From the NCBI GenBank assembly GCA_000151295.1, contig GG745330.1, positions 1,882,471 through 1,894,511 on the forward strand: a stretch of DNA of 12,041 nt, in the 5' to 3' direction. The notes below the pieces were generated by a model that saw nothing but the letters and a program-made list of their open reading frames with translations, was not told the origin of the DNA and searched no databases. This document shows positions 1 to 8,508 of this stretch, piece by piece. The position numbers and the translations under genes are program-made. Source of the stretch: Allomyces macrogynus ATCC 38327 (taxonomy: Eukaryota; Blastocladiomycota; Blastocladiomycetes; Blastocladiales; Blastocladiaceae). Numbering within the stretch: the first letter of the stretch is position 1; each line of letters starts with the position of its first letter.

Positions 1-1
1 G

Positions 2-190
2 TCGGAGGCGTGCCGCGAGGACCAGAATATCAATGCGCTCCGCGTGTTTGGGATCCCGGCGAATATCCAGGTCCTCGGGAGTTTCACGGGGGTCATGGCG
101 GCCGGATTGAGTGCGGGGATGCAGGCGTTGTGGAATTCGCGCAGTTTGATTGTGCCGATGCCGGCGGCGGGGAATGGAGTGGCAAGATGA
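2..190 (+). CDS. C-terminal end of an unrecognised protein, possible membrane helix (5' partial)
   Basis: Reading from base 2, 62 codons stay open and end at TGA 188-190. The 5' part lies outside the window. The peptide ends with a small-residue hydrophobic stretch (VLGSFTGVMAAGLSAGMQAL, about residues 24-43 of this fragment) that could be a membrane helix, followed by WNSRS and a short non-polar tail. Third codon positions are mostly G or C, as in the other genes here, which is why I prefer this frame to the overlapping open frames at 10-249 (plus) and 93-344 (minus). I do not recognise the family and assign no function. The gene runs towards the Vac7-like gene (convergent), with about 1.4 kb between the stop codons. 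Confidence 0.5.
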   Translation, partial: SEACREDQNINALRVFGIPANIQVLGSFTGVMAAGLSAGMQALWNSRSLIVPMPAAGNGVAR

Positions 191-1573
191 TGCGGAGGAG
201 GAGAGGTGGAGAGGCGAGGGGTGGACTGACACTGACTGGTTGTGGGTAATCGGCGACGTTGGGGGAGGGGTCGTAATATAGACGGGTCGATGGTCGACTC
301 GCTCCGCGCTTTCCAGTCCTGTTTGCGCAACAACAAAAAACCAAGAGGTCCTGCCATGACCATCTGATGTGACATCGTGCAACGGTGCGACAACCTCGGC
401 AGCAGCAACGACAGCGCGGGTTTTGGTTGACACATCTCCCTCCCCCTCTGATTCTAACGACTTTTCTCTACGTTGTGTATACGGACCCGGTGAGTATTTC
501 GCTGAAGTCGGGCACCTATGCCCTCTGCCGCTGGCCAATTGAACTAACGATGGTATCGTACAGGAAGAGACCAAAGCGCTGTGTCAACTGGTTGCTGCCG
601 GACCCCACCGCGCGAGCGCAACGCACATCTTCGGAACGGTACTGTAGTATTGAGCAATTGTCCATGGTTGCGCGACACCAGTTGCGCAATGCGCACTGGT
701 GCCCGAGACGGCGTTGGGGTTCGTGGTTTGTGTGTGGTTGGTGAGAAGACCTGTCGTGCCATTTTGGGCGGGTGGATCTGGCCGCGAGCGCAGGGCCCGT
801 CGTCGTTGTCGTCGTCGTGCCGAGACCGGGGAAGGGGGTGTCGCATGGCACTGGGGTCGTCGACCGGAGCTGACCTGCCGCTCCTCCCACGCCTGCCATG
901 CCTGCGGCGGCATGCGGCGCGGCGTTGATCACGAGCATGATCGACACGGTCGCATGTGGCGCCGACATCCTTCCCTCCACGCCATTGATGCTCACGACAA
1001 GGGCCGGAGAGTCGAACGACGTTGGCCCAAGCGACGGCGAGCTGCTTCGAGTCCACCGGGTTTCTGCACGCGTCCGCCGCCGCTCCCTCGTCCAGTGACT
1101 CCCCTCTGCAACACGCTGCAACATCGAGCTGCTCCCCGCGCTCCACTGGCACCCACGTCGAAACGTGATCCCGCCAGCGACCAATCAACCGCGGATCAAG
1201 AGGGTCGACTTGACTTTGCGTGTGGCTCGTCGGCACCGCGTTTGGGCTGGCGCTGAAGTGTGCGAGCGCGACCAGAACTGTTGGCCGAATGCCCGGTGGG
1301 GAAATGAACAGCCGTTTTGGGGACACGCGAGCGGCTGCTGAGCCGGACGGATCTGACTGATGGAAGACTCGTATCTACGGAGTTTTCATTGCACATCGTC
1401 GACACGGCAGCTAGGGCGGTTCGGAGCAGGGAGGGGAGGGGTATTGGAGCGCGGAGCAGAGTCCCGAAAATTGAGAGAGCAGCTAAAGGAGGGAGAGAGA
1501 GGAGAAAAAGAGGGTGGAGGAGAAAGCAAGCGACCAAATTCGACGTATATCTCGCGCGACCGAGTGGTAGGGC
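191..1573. other. Convergent intergenic region with a decayed repeat
   Basis: This region lies between the stop codons of two convergent genes. It holds one degenerate copy of the dispersed spliced module (406-630), a GTC/GTT-rich microsatellite-like patch at about 795-822, and a polypurine tract at about 1485-1530 just downstream of the Vac7-like stop. Several open frames cross it on both strands, for example 516-1184 and 544-1326 on the minus strand. Their translations are low in complexity, share no motif with a known family and overlap the repeat. I see no supported gene, tRNA or structured RNA here. Confidence 0.6.
406..630 (+). repeat. Dispersed spliced module, copy 1 (degenerate)
   Basis: Clearly related to the copies at 5732-5963 and 6540-6794. 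It opens with CAACGACAGCGCGG, shared with copy 2, followed by a proline/leucine-coding stretch ending in GACCCG. Then comes an intron-like block 490-563 (74 nt: GTGAGT donor, ACTAAC branch-like motif, ACAG acceptor) and a GAAGAGACCAAAGCG segment. In copy 2 the equivalent segment encodes ETKALVNWLL. Here one extra base (CTGTGTCAAC against CTGGTCAAC) breaks that frame, so this copy looks non-functional. Similarity fades near 630. Confidence 0.6.
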
Positions 1574-3731
1574 TCACACCACCATCGCCGTCGCATTCTT
1601 CCCCTTTGGCGGCGGCGCGACGTGCACAACACATACCGGCTCGACCATGTGCCGCGTCCACGCGAGCGTGTACGTGTACTCGCCCGCAATCACCAGGTAA
1701 TACTGGCGGTCCGTCGCCGCTCCCGCGCGGTACCGGCGCCACACCTCGCTCTCCTGCGCGGCGAGCGGCGCCTTGATATCCGCGGCAACGCGCCACCACG
1801 CCGTGCGCGCCGGCGGGAACGTAAAGTGATTCTTATGCTTATGCAACGTCACCGGTCCAAGCGCGACTGACGGTACCGGGAGCGCGTTGAGGTCGGCGCA
1901 CGCGAACGGCGGATGCGCGTTCCCCGAAATTCGGGCAGTCCCGGTCCATTCGACGAGCACGGTGCGCAACGGTGTCTCCTGTCGCAGCACCACGTCAGCC
2001 ATGTAGTTCTTGTTGTGGCCCGTCACGTTCAAGTGCATCTTGAAGGCGTCGTGCGCGGTAGAGGTCACGGACTGCACGGTGATCGTGAACCCGACGAGCG
2101 GGTGCGTCGACGCGTAGACGACCAGGACAGCGAGCAGGACGAACGCGGTCACGGCGACGAGCGCCGCGACGAGAATTAGCAGCCGCATTGGGCCCGCGCC
2201 GGAGAAGACGGACAGCGAAGACGGTTCGCGCGAGAGGGTGCCGTGCGTGCGGCGCGCGGATGCGCGCGGCGTTGGGGATGCGGAACTCGGTTTTCCCATT
2301 GTTGCGGATGACGACGACGGTTTACCGCCGAGCAACGGCGTCGCCTCGGTCGCGGCACCGGGTAGCGCCCAGGTGCTATCGCCATACCCGTCGTCGTCGT
2401 CGTCAAACATGTCGACGGCCACGTCGTCCCGCGGCATGCCGACAGGCTCGAGGTCAAAATCCGAGTCCGAGTCGCCCATCCCGAGATCCACCTCCTCCTC
2501 GTCGAGCCAATCCGCACTTTCACTCGCACGCGCCGCCACCCGCGTCCCACCCTTCCGCCCGCGCACCGGTTCCGGCGGCGGCGAGCTCGTTGCCGTGGGT
2601 GACGGCAAGTATCCGTCCGGCAGCACATCAGGGCTCTTTGGCGGCGGGAAACGCGCTGCCTCCGCATGCTGCTGCCGCCGTTTCCCGGCGCGGTAGACGT
2701 CGGCGCGAATCGGCGCCGTCGAAATGCGCGAGTACCGCGGCGGAACGACCACGATCGGTGTGCGTCGTGCTGCCGACGTGGGCGGTGGGACGACAACGAC
2801 GCCCAGATGGTCTGGCACGCGCGCGTGGATCAGCGAGTTGGATGCGAAGGCCGTCGAGGTGACGAGGTACGGCGAGAGCGGGTCGGTCGTCGATGGAGAG
2901 GTCGGCGGGATGCGTGCCGAGCGCGGCGTGGTGGTACGCACACGCGAGGTGCCGCGCCCGGATCGCGCGGGAGTGCGACGCGCAGTTGACGACGGCGTAT
3001 GCGGAGTGGAGGGACGGTGGTGACGCGCGGCGGCCGCGGCAGCTGCGGCGCGGATGCTCCTTGGGGTGGAGCGCGATGCCGCGAGCGGTGGGGACCGGCG
3101 CCATGCGGGCGCGGCCGAGAAGGCCGGTAACGGGATCGCGGGCGCGGTCAGCGACCACAGCCGTGCGGCGGCCGCGGGCGGGGGAGTTGTCGGCGGCGAC
3201 TGCGCAGACGAGGACAGCGGCAGGACGTCGTTGTTGGCGCGTGGTGGGGCCACGGGGACAGGCGCGCCGGCAGAGGAGTCCGCGATTCGCGCGGTCGTAT
3301 CGGCGGCGGGCGCGTGCGGTGCCGGCAAGTGTGGCGCGATGGAGACAGGGTCACGCGCGAGAAAGTCCGATGGCACGCGCGCCGCCGATGGCGAGCGCGG
3401 CGGTGCGAGTGGTGGGGATGGCGACGGGGTTGGCGACGGCGGACCGGACATGGGAGCGCCGGCCTTGCTCGCGGCGAAGAGGGCGCTCGGCGTGAGCGGC
3501 AGCAGCTACGGTGAGGCCGGAAGAGTCGTCAGCCTGAAAACGAGGGGCCGGGGGCCAAGAAGATGGGCAGTCGCGCACGATTGAGGGTCGCCTGGGCAAC
3601 TCGCGCGCCGGTAGCGCGTCCAGAGCCATTGGCGCCGGTGCGAGCAGTTCGGCGTCGCTCGGCTCGAGCATGACGGGTGGGGACGGCGGCGAGGGTGCCA
3701 TCTCGGCGCTTGATCCAAGAGCTGAAGTCAT
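1574..3731 (-). CDS. Single-pass vacuolar-type membrane protein, Vac7/LEA-2-like candidate
   Basis: A continuous 625-codon frame runs from ATG 3451-3449 to TGA 1576-1574. I propose an upstream exon 3731-3579 (51 codons, A at -3 of its ATG), an intron 3578-3506 (73 nt; GTGCGC donor, CTGAC branch, TAG acceptor, as in chs7) and exon 2 at 3505-1574, giving 694 aa. Without it, ATG 3451 is the first start after an in-frame TAG at 3508-3506. Numbering from ATG 3451: residues 1-310 are Pro/Ser/Ala-rich and disordered; 315-355 are highly acidic (DDDDDG); 369-374 are E-ATP-LL, an acidic dileucine signal typical of AP-3 cargo; 422-446 form one membrane helix; 447-625 form a beta-rich lumenal domain resembling LEA-2, with sequons NVT 475 and NAT 619. 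Disordered N-half, single helix and LEA-2-like C-half match Vac7, the activator of the PI3P 5-kinase Fab1, or Tag1-like proteins. Gene reality is firm; family assignment is inference from architecture. Confidence 0.75.
3506..3578 (-). other. Predicted intron of the Vac7-like gene
   Basis: Read on the minus strand, this 73 nt stretch starts GTGCGC, has CTGAC about 30 nt before its end and finishes CCGTAG. It joins codon 51 of the upstream ORF (phase 0) to the main frame at the codon after the in-frame TAG, whose bases form the acceptor. Donor, branch site, acceptor and length all fit the six introns of the neighbouring chs7 gene. If it is not spliced, translation starts at 3451 instead. Confidence 0.6.
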
Positions 3732-4242
3732 TGTGCTCGGCGCTGGGCCGGATGGTTGCTGGTGGAGCTGCCGGTGAGTGCGCCGGAGCGAGTGGGCGAA
3801 ACGATGTCGTTGCAGCGCGAGCCGGCGTTGGGCGGCGTTCTTGTTGGCCTGCGAGCAAGTTGCAACGGGTGCAGGCGGGCGGTCAAAGTCGAAGGAAGCG
3901 GAAGATGGATAGGCAGTCGAAGTCGAGCCAAGAGAATCGAAGGCCGACAGAAACACGTTTTGACGACGGTGGAGGCGCGAGACAGCGCGAGACACCCCCG
4001 CATCATCGCACGGCCATTTCATGAGTCGCTGGACTCGCGCTGGCAGATGCGCCACAGTACGCCGCCATTTCAGCCTGCTTCCGCCGTGTTCGCTGCCTCT
4101 GCTGGCAACTGCCTGCCCACGGCGCGTGTCTTGCCGTGTTCGGCTCAACTAGCGGCACCCCCGTCCTCGACGAAGCTCGACGACGCCGGACGAGTGCAAC
4201 TGCCGTCCAACTCGTCGATGTCGCAATATGCGTCAATTAAGC

Positions 4243-4290
4243 ACCCTCTTCTCTCTCCACTCGTCACCCACGCTGCACGACGCAGACGCA
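4243..4290 (+). repeat. Dispersed repeat, block C (isolated copy)
   Basis: Contains CGTCACCCACGCTGCACGAC preceded by a CT-rich run ending CTCTCCACT. The block at 6155-6205 is nearly the same (CTTTCTCCACCCATCACCCA, then CGCTGCACGACGC). A more diverged version is at 4605-4650. The flanking blocks found with the other copies are not clearly present here. Confidence 0.5.
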
Positions 4291-4489
4291 TCTGCGCGCG
4301 GCGAAGCGTGACTGGCGCTCGCAAACGCCTTCTTACTATCCTCCACTTCACAGCGTCATGAGGATATGCACGCGCCGAATCAACATGTCGAGCGTGGTTG
4401 TGACCAGAGCAAGGATGAAATCGCAGCGCTTTTTTCCGAAACGTCAAAGATGTTGACGTCGCCGAAGTTGAACTCAACGCGCCCGCCTC

Positions 4490-4650
4490 GCTGGCTCTGG
4501 CAATGCAGCTCAGCACGCATGTGCTCTGTTGCGCACCTTGCCATGATTCATCGCGAACGAGAGCGGCTCCTCACAGATGCTGTGATTAATAGGCGTCAAT
4601 GAAATGCTCTCTACATTCTCCACCCGTCCCCCACGTTTGACAACGCCTAT
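4490..4650 (+). repeat. Dispersed repeat, blocks B and C, left copy
   Basis: Block B (GCGCACCTTGCCATG, then GAGCGGCTC, then a GTCAATGAAATGC-like end) lines up with 6040-6140 (GCGCACTTTGCCATGG, GAGCGGCTC, GTAATGAAAATGC). Block C (TTCTCCACCCGTCCCCCACG) follows at the same distance as in the right copy. About 735 bases of unrelated sequence then separate it from blocks D and E at 5385-5480, whereas in the right copy D follows almost at once. Confidence 0.55.
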
Positions 4651-4881
4651 CTTCTCTGGTGTCCGACCAGAAGTCACATGCACTTGAATGGCAAGTAAAC
4701 GCTTTGCCTCCGCCCTCCATTTTTCAGTCAGGAAATGGAAGTACGCCGGATCGAAGCGTACGTACATTTACGACCCCAACGGCAGAGGCGCTCTGCCGTG
4801 TGAGTCGCGTGGCTCGCGCTCCCACTTCGCCGTCTTTGCCCTTCTCCGTTCGCACGACACGATGTGACCAGCGGTCAAAGT

Positions 4882-4917
4882 ATCAGTCCTTTGATAACCA
4901 TCAGTCCTTTGATAACC
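4882..4917 (+). repeat. 18-bp perfect tandem duplication
   Basis: The unit ATCAGTCCTTTGATAACC occurs twice without a gap, and a decayed third version (ATCGTCGATGACC, then CCTTTGATG) follows. It lies in the segment separating blocks C and D of the left repeat copy. No function is evident; a recent slippage duplication is the simplest reading. Confidence 0.8.
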
Positions 4918-5384
4918 ATCGTCGATGACCGCAAGCCTTTGATGCCTTCTCTGCAGACCATCGTTTTTCTCGTCTTCCATGATGACCTCGTTCCCTTGGC
5001 CCTTCACGCTCCACCTCCCAACAACTGCGAACGCTGTGATATGGGCCTTCCCATGCGGCACCTCCCGCTGCAGCGCACCACGGCTTGGCTACAGCATTCC
5101 GGCACCCTTTGCGTCAGTTTCGCAAGGCTGCTGCTGCCAGGTCGGTTCCCAGGATCTCCAGTCGTACCACGTCAAGGCCGCTGAGAGGCCAGCTGGTGTG
5201 CATAAGACTTGGTCAGCCCCGCCAACTGCCCTCATATTGAGTGGGATTACCCAAAGCAGAAAATTGCTGTTTTCATTTGATCGCTCTACACCGGAGCCGA
5301 GAAAAGGGGCGTAAAAGCGGTAAGACGGTCCGTCGAACATCGTTGGCCGTCCCAGGGAATTTCAGAGCAATTTGAGCTTTTGGT

Positions 5385-5480
5385 GGGCCTGTTTGCTGAA
5401 ACGCGTCGCCATTAGGTGGCCCATCAAAACCTGCGCATTCGACAACTTCAACACCTGCACATTGTCTCTGCATTCCGGGC
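5385..5480 (+). repeat. Dispersed repeat, blocks D and E, left copy
   Basis: Block D (GTTTGCTGAAACGCGTCGCC, then ATTAGGTGGCCCATCA) matches 6236-6280. Block E (CGCATTC, CAACTTCAACACCTGC, then TGGCCCGCGT) matches 6384-6440. In this copy D runs straight into E; in the right copy about 95 extra bases lie between them. The order B-C-D-E is the same in both, so these are two copies of one longer element. Confidence 0.6.
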
Positions 5481-5638
5481 TAGTGGCCCGCGTCAAGCAA
5501 TGCGACCAGTCGACCAGTTGCTGTTAGCGTGAAGCTCCCAGCAACTGTCCGTCTCCGTGTGACACGGATCTTCGAGTGGACCTTGAAAAGCGTGCAGCGC
5601 CAACCCTGACGCCTGCGTCCAAGCCGGCTTCCAGGCGC

Positions 5639-5963
5639 ATGATCAAGTGGCCGCGATTCACATTGTGGCAGTGGTTCAAGATCATGACCCTCTCACCCTT
5701 GTTCTGGACACGTAAGTCGTCCGATTTCCGTCAACGACAGCGCGGTTTGGTTGACACCTCTCCTCCCCTGATACTAGCGCCACCTCTCGCCATTGCTTCT
5801 TCGAACCCGGTAAGTATTCGCCTGACGTTTGGGCGTCTACGCCAAGCGAACGATTTAACAGCTGGCCAATGGAACTAACCACGGCATTGTCCAGGAGACC
5901 AAAGCGCTGGTCAACTGGTTGCTGCTGGACCAACCGTGCGAGCGCAAGGCATCTGGATTGTGA
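5639..5963 (+). CDS. Possible small two-exon gene (79 aa), intact copy of the dispersed module
   Basis: Exon 1 at 5639-5809 (ATG 5639, 57 codons) ends in phase 0 at a GTAAGT donor. The intron 5810-5894 (85 nt) has an ACTAAC branch motif and a CCAG acceptor. Exon 2 at 5895-5963 encodes ETKALVNWLLLDQPCERKAS and a short tail to TGA 5961-5963. Exon 1 has an aromatic, hydrophobic start (WPRFTLWQWF) and a proline-rich end. The intron position is conserved in copies 1 and 3. The E-T-x-x-LV-[DN]-W core weakly recalls the first helix of Myb/SANT-like DNA-binding domains found in some fungal transposon-related genes, but the remaining helices are absent. It may equally be a truncated gene fragment spread with the repeat. 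Only this copy keeps an open frame across both exons. Confidence 0.22.
5732..5963 (+). repeat. Dispersed spliced module, copy 2
   Basis: Shares with copy 1 the CAACGACAGCGCGG start, the CTGATACTAGCG/CTGATTCTAACG segment, the AACCCG or GACCCG donor context, the GCTGGCCAATGGAACTAACC branch region (copy 1: GCTGGCCAATTGAACTAACG) and the GAGACCAAAGCGCTG exon 2. It is followed downstream by blocks B to E of the wider repeat. Confidence 0.65.
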
Positions 5964-6039
5964 CGAACAGTGAATTTCAAGTCCACAACAAGGTCCTGAA
6001 CCGCCACAAAATTGGGGTCCACCCCGCCGGCCCTCACAA

Positions 6040-6205
6040 CAGTACAGGTGCAGCAAGCACACGCACTGGCGCGCACTTTGCCATGGTTTGCCACCACCAA
6101 GAGCGGCTCATTGCCGTCTTGCCCATGCCGTAATGAAAATGCGCCGAATACAGTGACTTCTCCTTTCTCCACCCATCACCCACGCTGCACGACGCGGATC
6201 TTCTT
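6040..6205 (+). repeat. Dispersed repeat, blocks B and C, right copy
   Basis: Block B covers about 6040-6140, from GCGCACTTTGCCATGG to GTAATGAAAATGC. Block C covers about 6155-6205, centred on CACCCACGCTGCACGACGC. They are related to 4490-4650 and, for C, to 4243-4290. This copy sits directly downstream of spliced module copy 2, which suggests that module A and blocks B-E belong to one element. Confidence 0.55.
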
Positions 6206-6235
6206 CAGTTTTCAATCTTGTGTTCTCGATGAGCC

Positions 6236-6440
6236 GGTTTGCTGAAGCGCGTTGCCATCAGGTGACCCATCAGTTCCTGCTCCAGCCCGAGGCTCATCGA
6301 CCCTCTCACTTGGTCTCTCGTCCGGTCTTTCTCGGTTCAATCTTTCCCTCTTCCTCGCCCGTGCTCTCACTGTCGAAAATTCGCATTCCGCAACTTCAAC
6401 ACTTGCGCATCGTCTGCACTCCAGGCAAGCGGCCCGCGTT
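6236..6440 (+). repeat. Dispersed repeat, blocks D and E, right copy
   Basis: Block D at 6236-6280 reads GTTTGCTGAAGCGCGTTGCC, then ATCAGGTGACCCATCA. Block E at about 6384-6440 reads CGCATTCCGCAACTTCAACA, then a stretch ending GCGGCCCGCGTTC. Between them lies a roughly 95 bp pyrimidine-rich stretch that is missing from the left copy, so there was an insertion here or a deletion there. Confidence 0.6.
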
Positions 6441-6539
6441 CACGCTTCCGGACCCTCCTTTCATGCCAAAGTGGCTCGAACGGACGCCGACCTCGGTCGT
6501 TCTGATTAGTACTTGAGCCCAAAGCCGATTTCGACCGAA

Positions 6540-6794
6540 TCTTTGGCAGTATTTTTGACTCCTCTTTCTCAACCGGTACCAGTGGGGTTCCTCACGATGT
6601 CCTATTGTTCTCCGGTACGTATGTTTCCGGCGGTGGGCATTCCAGCCCCAAGTAAATGCACTCACAGCACGCGCTAACAATGACGAATTCACAAACAGCA
6701 ATTGAAATTCTAGGAGACGACCAGGAAATTGGTCGACTGGTGGCTACCGGAACCACAGCGCGATCGCAACGCGTCGGTGCGCAAGGAGCAGTGA
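6540..6794 (+). repeat. Dispersed spliced module, copy 3 (diverged)
   Basis: An exon-like stretch ends TTCTCCG at 6614. The intron-like block 6615-6713 has a GTACGT donor, a GCTAAC branch motif and a TTCTAG acceptor (an earlier alternative, ACAG, ends at 6698). It is followed by GAGACGACCAGGAAATTG. The frame after the acceptor reads ETTRKLVDWWLPEPQRDRNA and stops at TGA 6792-6794, closely matching exon 2 of copy 2. The upstream exon is not recognisably similar at the protein level and its phase does not fit, so I treat this copy as a relic. Confidence 0.5.
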
Positions 6795-7153
6795 TGCTGG
6801 CGGGAATAGTCGCGGTGCTCGACCCTCGTTTTCAAGGACAGACGGTAGTGCAATGGGCCACCGTTTCCGGTCGTTGCAGCAATTGGCGGTTTGTATTGGC
6901 GGTTGTGAGTTGCGTGCCGCGGCTGGGAAAACGAAATTTCGTAGGCCCACAACCGCACCAGTGATTGACAAGAACATGCAACAACCCCAAGCGGGTAGTA
7001 TTTCACTACTAGTCCTCCCAGCCTCGTGCCGCCCTTCCGCCGTCCAGTCTACATTCCTCCCCACCTCCAAACCCGACCGGCGCCAGCGATCCGGATCGCG
7101 ACGCAGCTCATGTGCACAGGTCGCCCGCCCGCCGAGCCCCGTCGTCGGCCATC

Positions 7154-8508
7154 CTAGAACTGGTCCTCGAAGTCTTCCCACTCATCTACACGGTGACCCA
7201 AACACGTCAGGACCCGCTCGCGCATCTTCTCCCCCCCCCCCCCCTCCACCCTTCCGTACCTTCCGTGATATCCGACCAGAACATGTAGATGCACGCGTAC
7301 GCGACAAACGTGAGCAACGTCGCAAACACCTTCCCATCAATCAACTGCTTGGTACCCGTGCAAATCGCATCCGAGATGCCAAACGTGAAGATTTGGCCCA
7401 GCAGGAACGCGGCGCCGCCGCACCCGAGGAACATCAACGGCTTGCGCACCGACAATTGCGTGAGCACCAGGATCACGGCCAGGATCGCGTACAGGACCAG
7501 GAAGAGCGCCGGCATGTAGAGCGTCACGGTCGCCAAGATCGTGGATTGGAGTGCCTGGCCCGGGTTGAGCGCGCTGGTCCATCCGATCGCCGTGTCAGCC
7601 GCGACGTACGCGGCGCCGACGAAAATGAGCAGGCCGGACCCGCCGATGCCCTACGTGTGGGTGGAGAGTGACGGCGGGCGTGAGTTAGGCGATGATGCGT
7701 GGGCGTACGAGGGTGGATCGGGGGATGTCGTGCGTACGTAGATCGACAGGTTGGATCCGTCAGCGACAAACTGGAACGCTAGAGGTGGCGGGAAACGGTC
7801 GGTCAGTGTGCGTCCAATGTCGCCGCGTCTCAGGCAACAATCACGGCAACGCACCGACGAGCCCGTTCAGGAACAAAATCCACGACGTGGCCGCGACCAG
7901 GCCGCAGTGAATGATCGCCGCCCACTACACCGTCGAGCCCAACAATCGGTGAGCGCTCTTGGGCAGAGCAATGCGCGACTTGAAGTCGTCCCGTACCAGC
8001 AGGAAGTCGCGCAAGTCCTGCGGCTCTGAGTTGATCCACCCGCCGACGGAAATAATTTGGAACGCGATCGTGAAAAAGAAGAAGAGGTTGAAAATGCCCA
8101 TTTCCGACCGGCCTAGCGAATCGCGAGCGTCGCGTCAGTTCACGGCACGCATCGTTGCTCCTTGACGCGCTTAATCACGACCAACGCACCGACGGCCGCA
8201 TACTTGGAATGCGTTCGGTAGGCGAGAAAACCCGTCAAGATGAGCACCACGAGACACAGGCACACGTCGGCTACACAACGCACGGCGTCAGCACCCATCC
8301 TAGTCGCGTCAATTCGAGTGCACGTGCTCGCCCGCTCCATACCAATGTCGAGAATCGTGACCTGCCCAAGATTCACGCCGCGCAACGGGCAGGCCTTGTC
8401 GCCGCGCCGCGTAAGCACTTGGCACATGGGCAGCATCGGTACCGACGAGCACACACCGCCCCACGCGCCGAGACTGAAAAAGTCGCTAATCGCCGCGAGC
8501 GTCGGCAT
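7154..8508 (-). CDS. chs7: Chitin synthase export chaperone Chs7
   Basis: ER membrane protein needed for folding and ER exit of chitin synthase (Chs3 in yeast). Exons: 8508-8343, 8270-8190, 8112-7997, 7924-7855, 7778-7738, 7650-7260, 7185-7154, 897 nt in all, 298 aa plus TAG (yeast about 316 aa). The six introns (72, 77, 72, 76, 87, 74 nt) have GTATGG, GTGCGT, GTACGG, GTGCGT, GTACGC and GTACGG donors, mostly CTGAC or CTAAC branch sites, and always TAG acceptors. Joining them restores family motifs: the Cys-rich lumenal N-terminus with PMCQ, SKYAAVGRSE after helix 1, FQFVADGS-LS after helix 3 (family F-LWEDGT-LS), ICTGTKQLIDG (254-264) before helix 7, and a final SDITEDEWEDF. Seven helices: about 57-76, 88-107, 122-144, 162-182, 199-221, 229-251, 264-283. 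An in-frame TAA at 8568-8566 and A at -3 support the ATG. Unspliced fragments look like separate short proteins but are exons of this gene. Confidence 0.93.
7231..7244 (+). repeat. C14 homopolymer inside chs7 intron 6
   Basis: Fourteen consecutive C on the plus strand, hence G14 on the coding strand, shortly after the GTACGG donor of the last intron. The run lies in non-coding sequence, so length errors would not change the protein. Confidence 0.95.

Larger units (their letters stand above)
3732..7153. other. Intergenic, repeat-rich region between the Vac7-like gene and chs7
   Basis: About 3.4 kb between two minus-strand genes. The part nearest 3732 should carry the promoter and 5' leader of the Vac7-like gene; I see no clear TATA box. 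From about 4240 to 6800 the sequence is built largely of diverged repeat blocks, listed separately, and it is less GC-rich than the genes. Many short frames cross it, none with a recognisable domain. The only one kept, with low confidence, is the small spliced ORF at 5639-5963. From 6800 to 7153 I see nothing beyond the presumed 3' flank of chs7. Confidence 0.55.

Noticed and set aside
516..1326. Minus-strand frames of 222 and 260 codons
   Set aside because: They overlap each other and the decayed repeat, have runs of Thr and Arg from a microsatellite, and match no family.
2188..3584. Several plus-strand frames of 100-224 codons
   Set aside because: All are antisense shadows of the Vac7-like gene, with Arg-rich translations.
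6700..6963. Longer frame continuing from repeat copy 3
   Set aside because: The frame that matches the other copies stops at 6794. The longer frame shares no similarity with them and has no start codon linked to a supported exon.
7207..7536. Separate 109-aa membrane protein
   Set aside because: It is part of chs7 exon 6 read through the last intron; the start is not an ATG and the tail after ITEG is intron sequence.
6853..7671. 272-codon open frame on the plus strand
   Set aside because: It runs antisense through chs7 exons and introns, has a charged low-complexity translation, and crosses the C14 run. The chs7 reading on the other strand explains the sequence.
8271..8342. A shorter 43-nt first intron of chs7 ending at 8300
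   Set aside because: It has GT and TAG ends but shifts the frame into an early stop. The 72-nt version keeps the frame and gives the family's exact spacing from the conserved Cys to GRSE.
8140..8508. Separate 122-aa protein
   Set aside because: It is chs7 exons 1 and 2 with intron 1 retained and read into intron 2. Removing intron 1 restores the family spacing.
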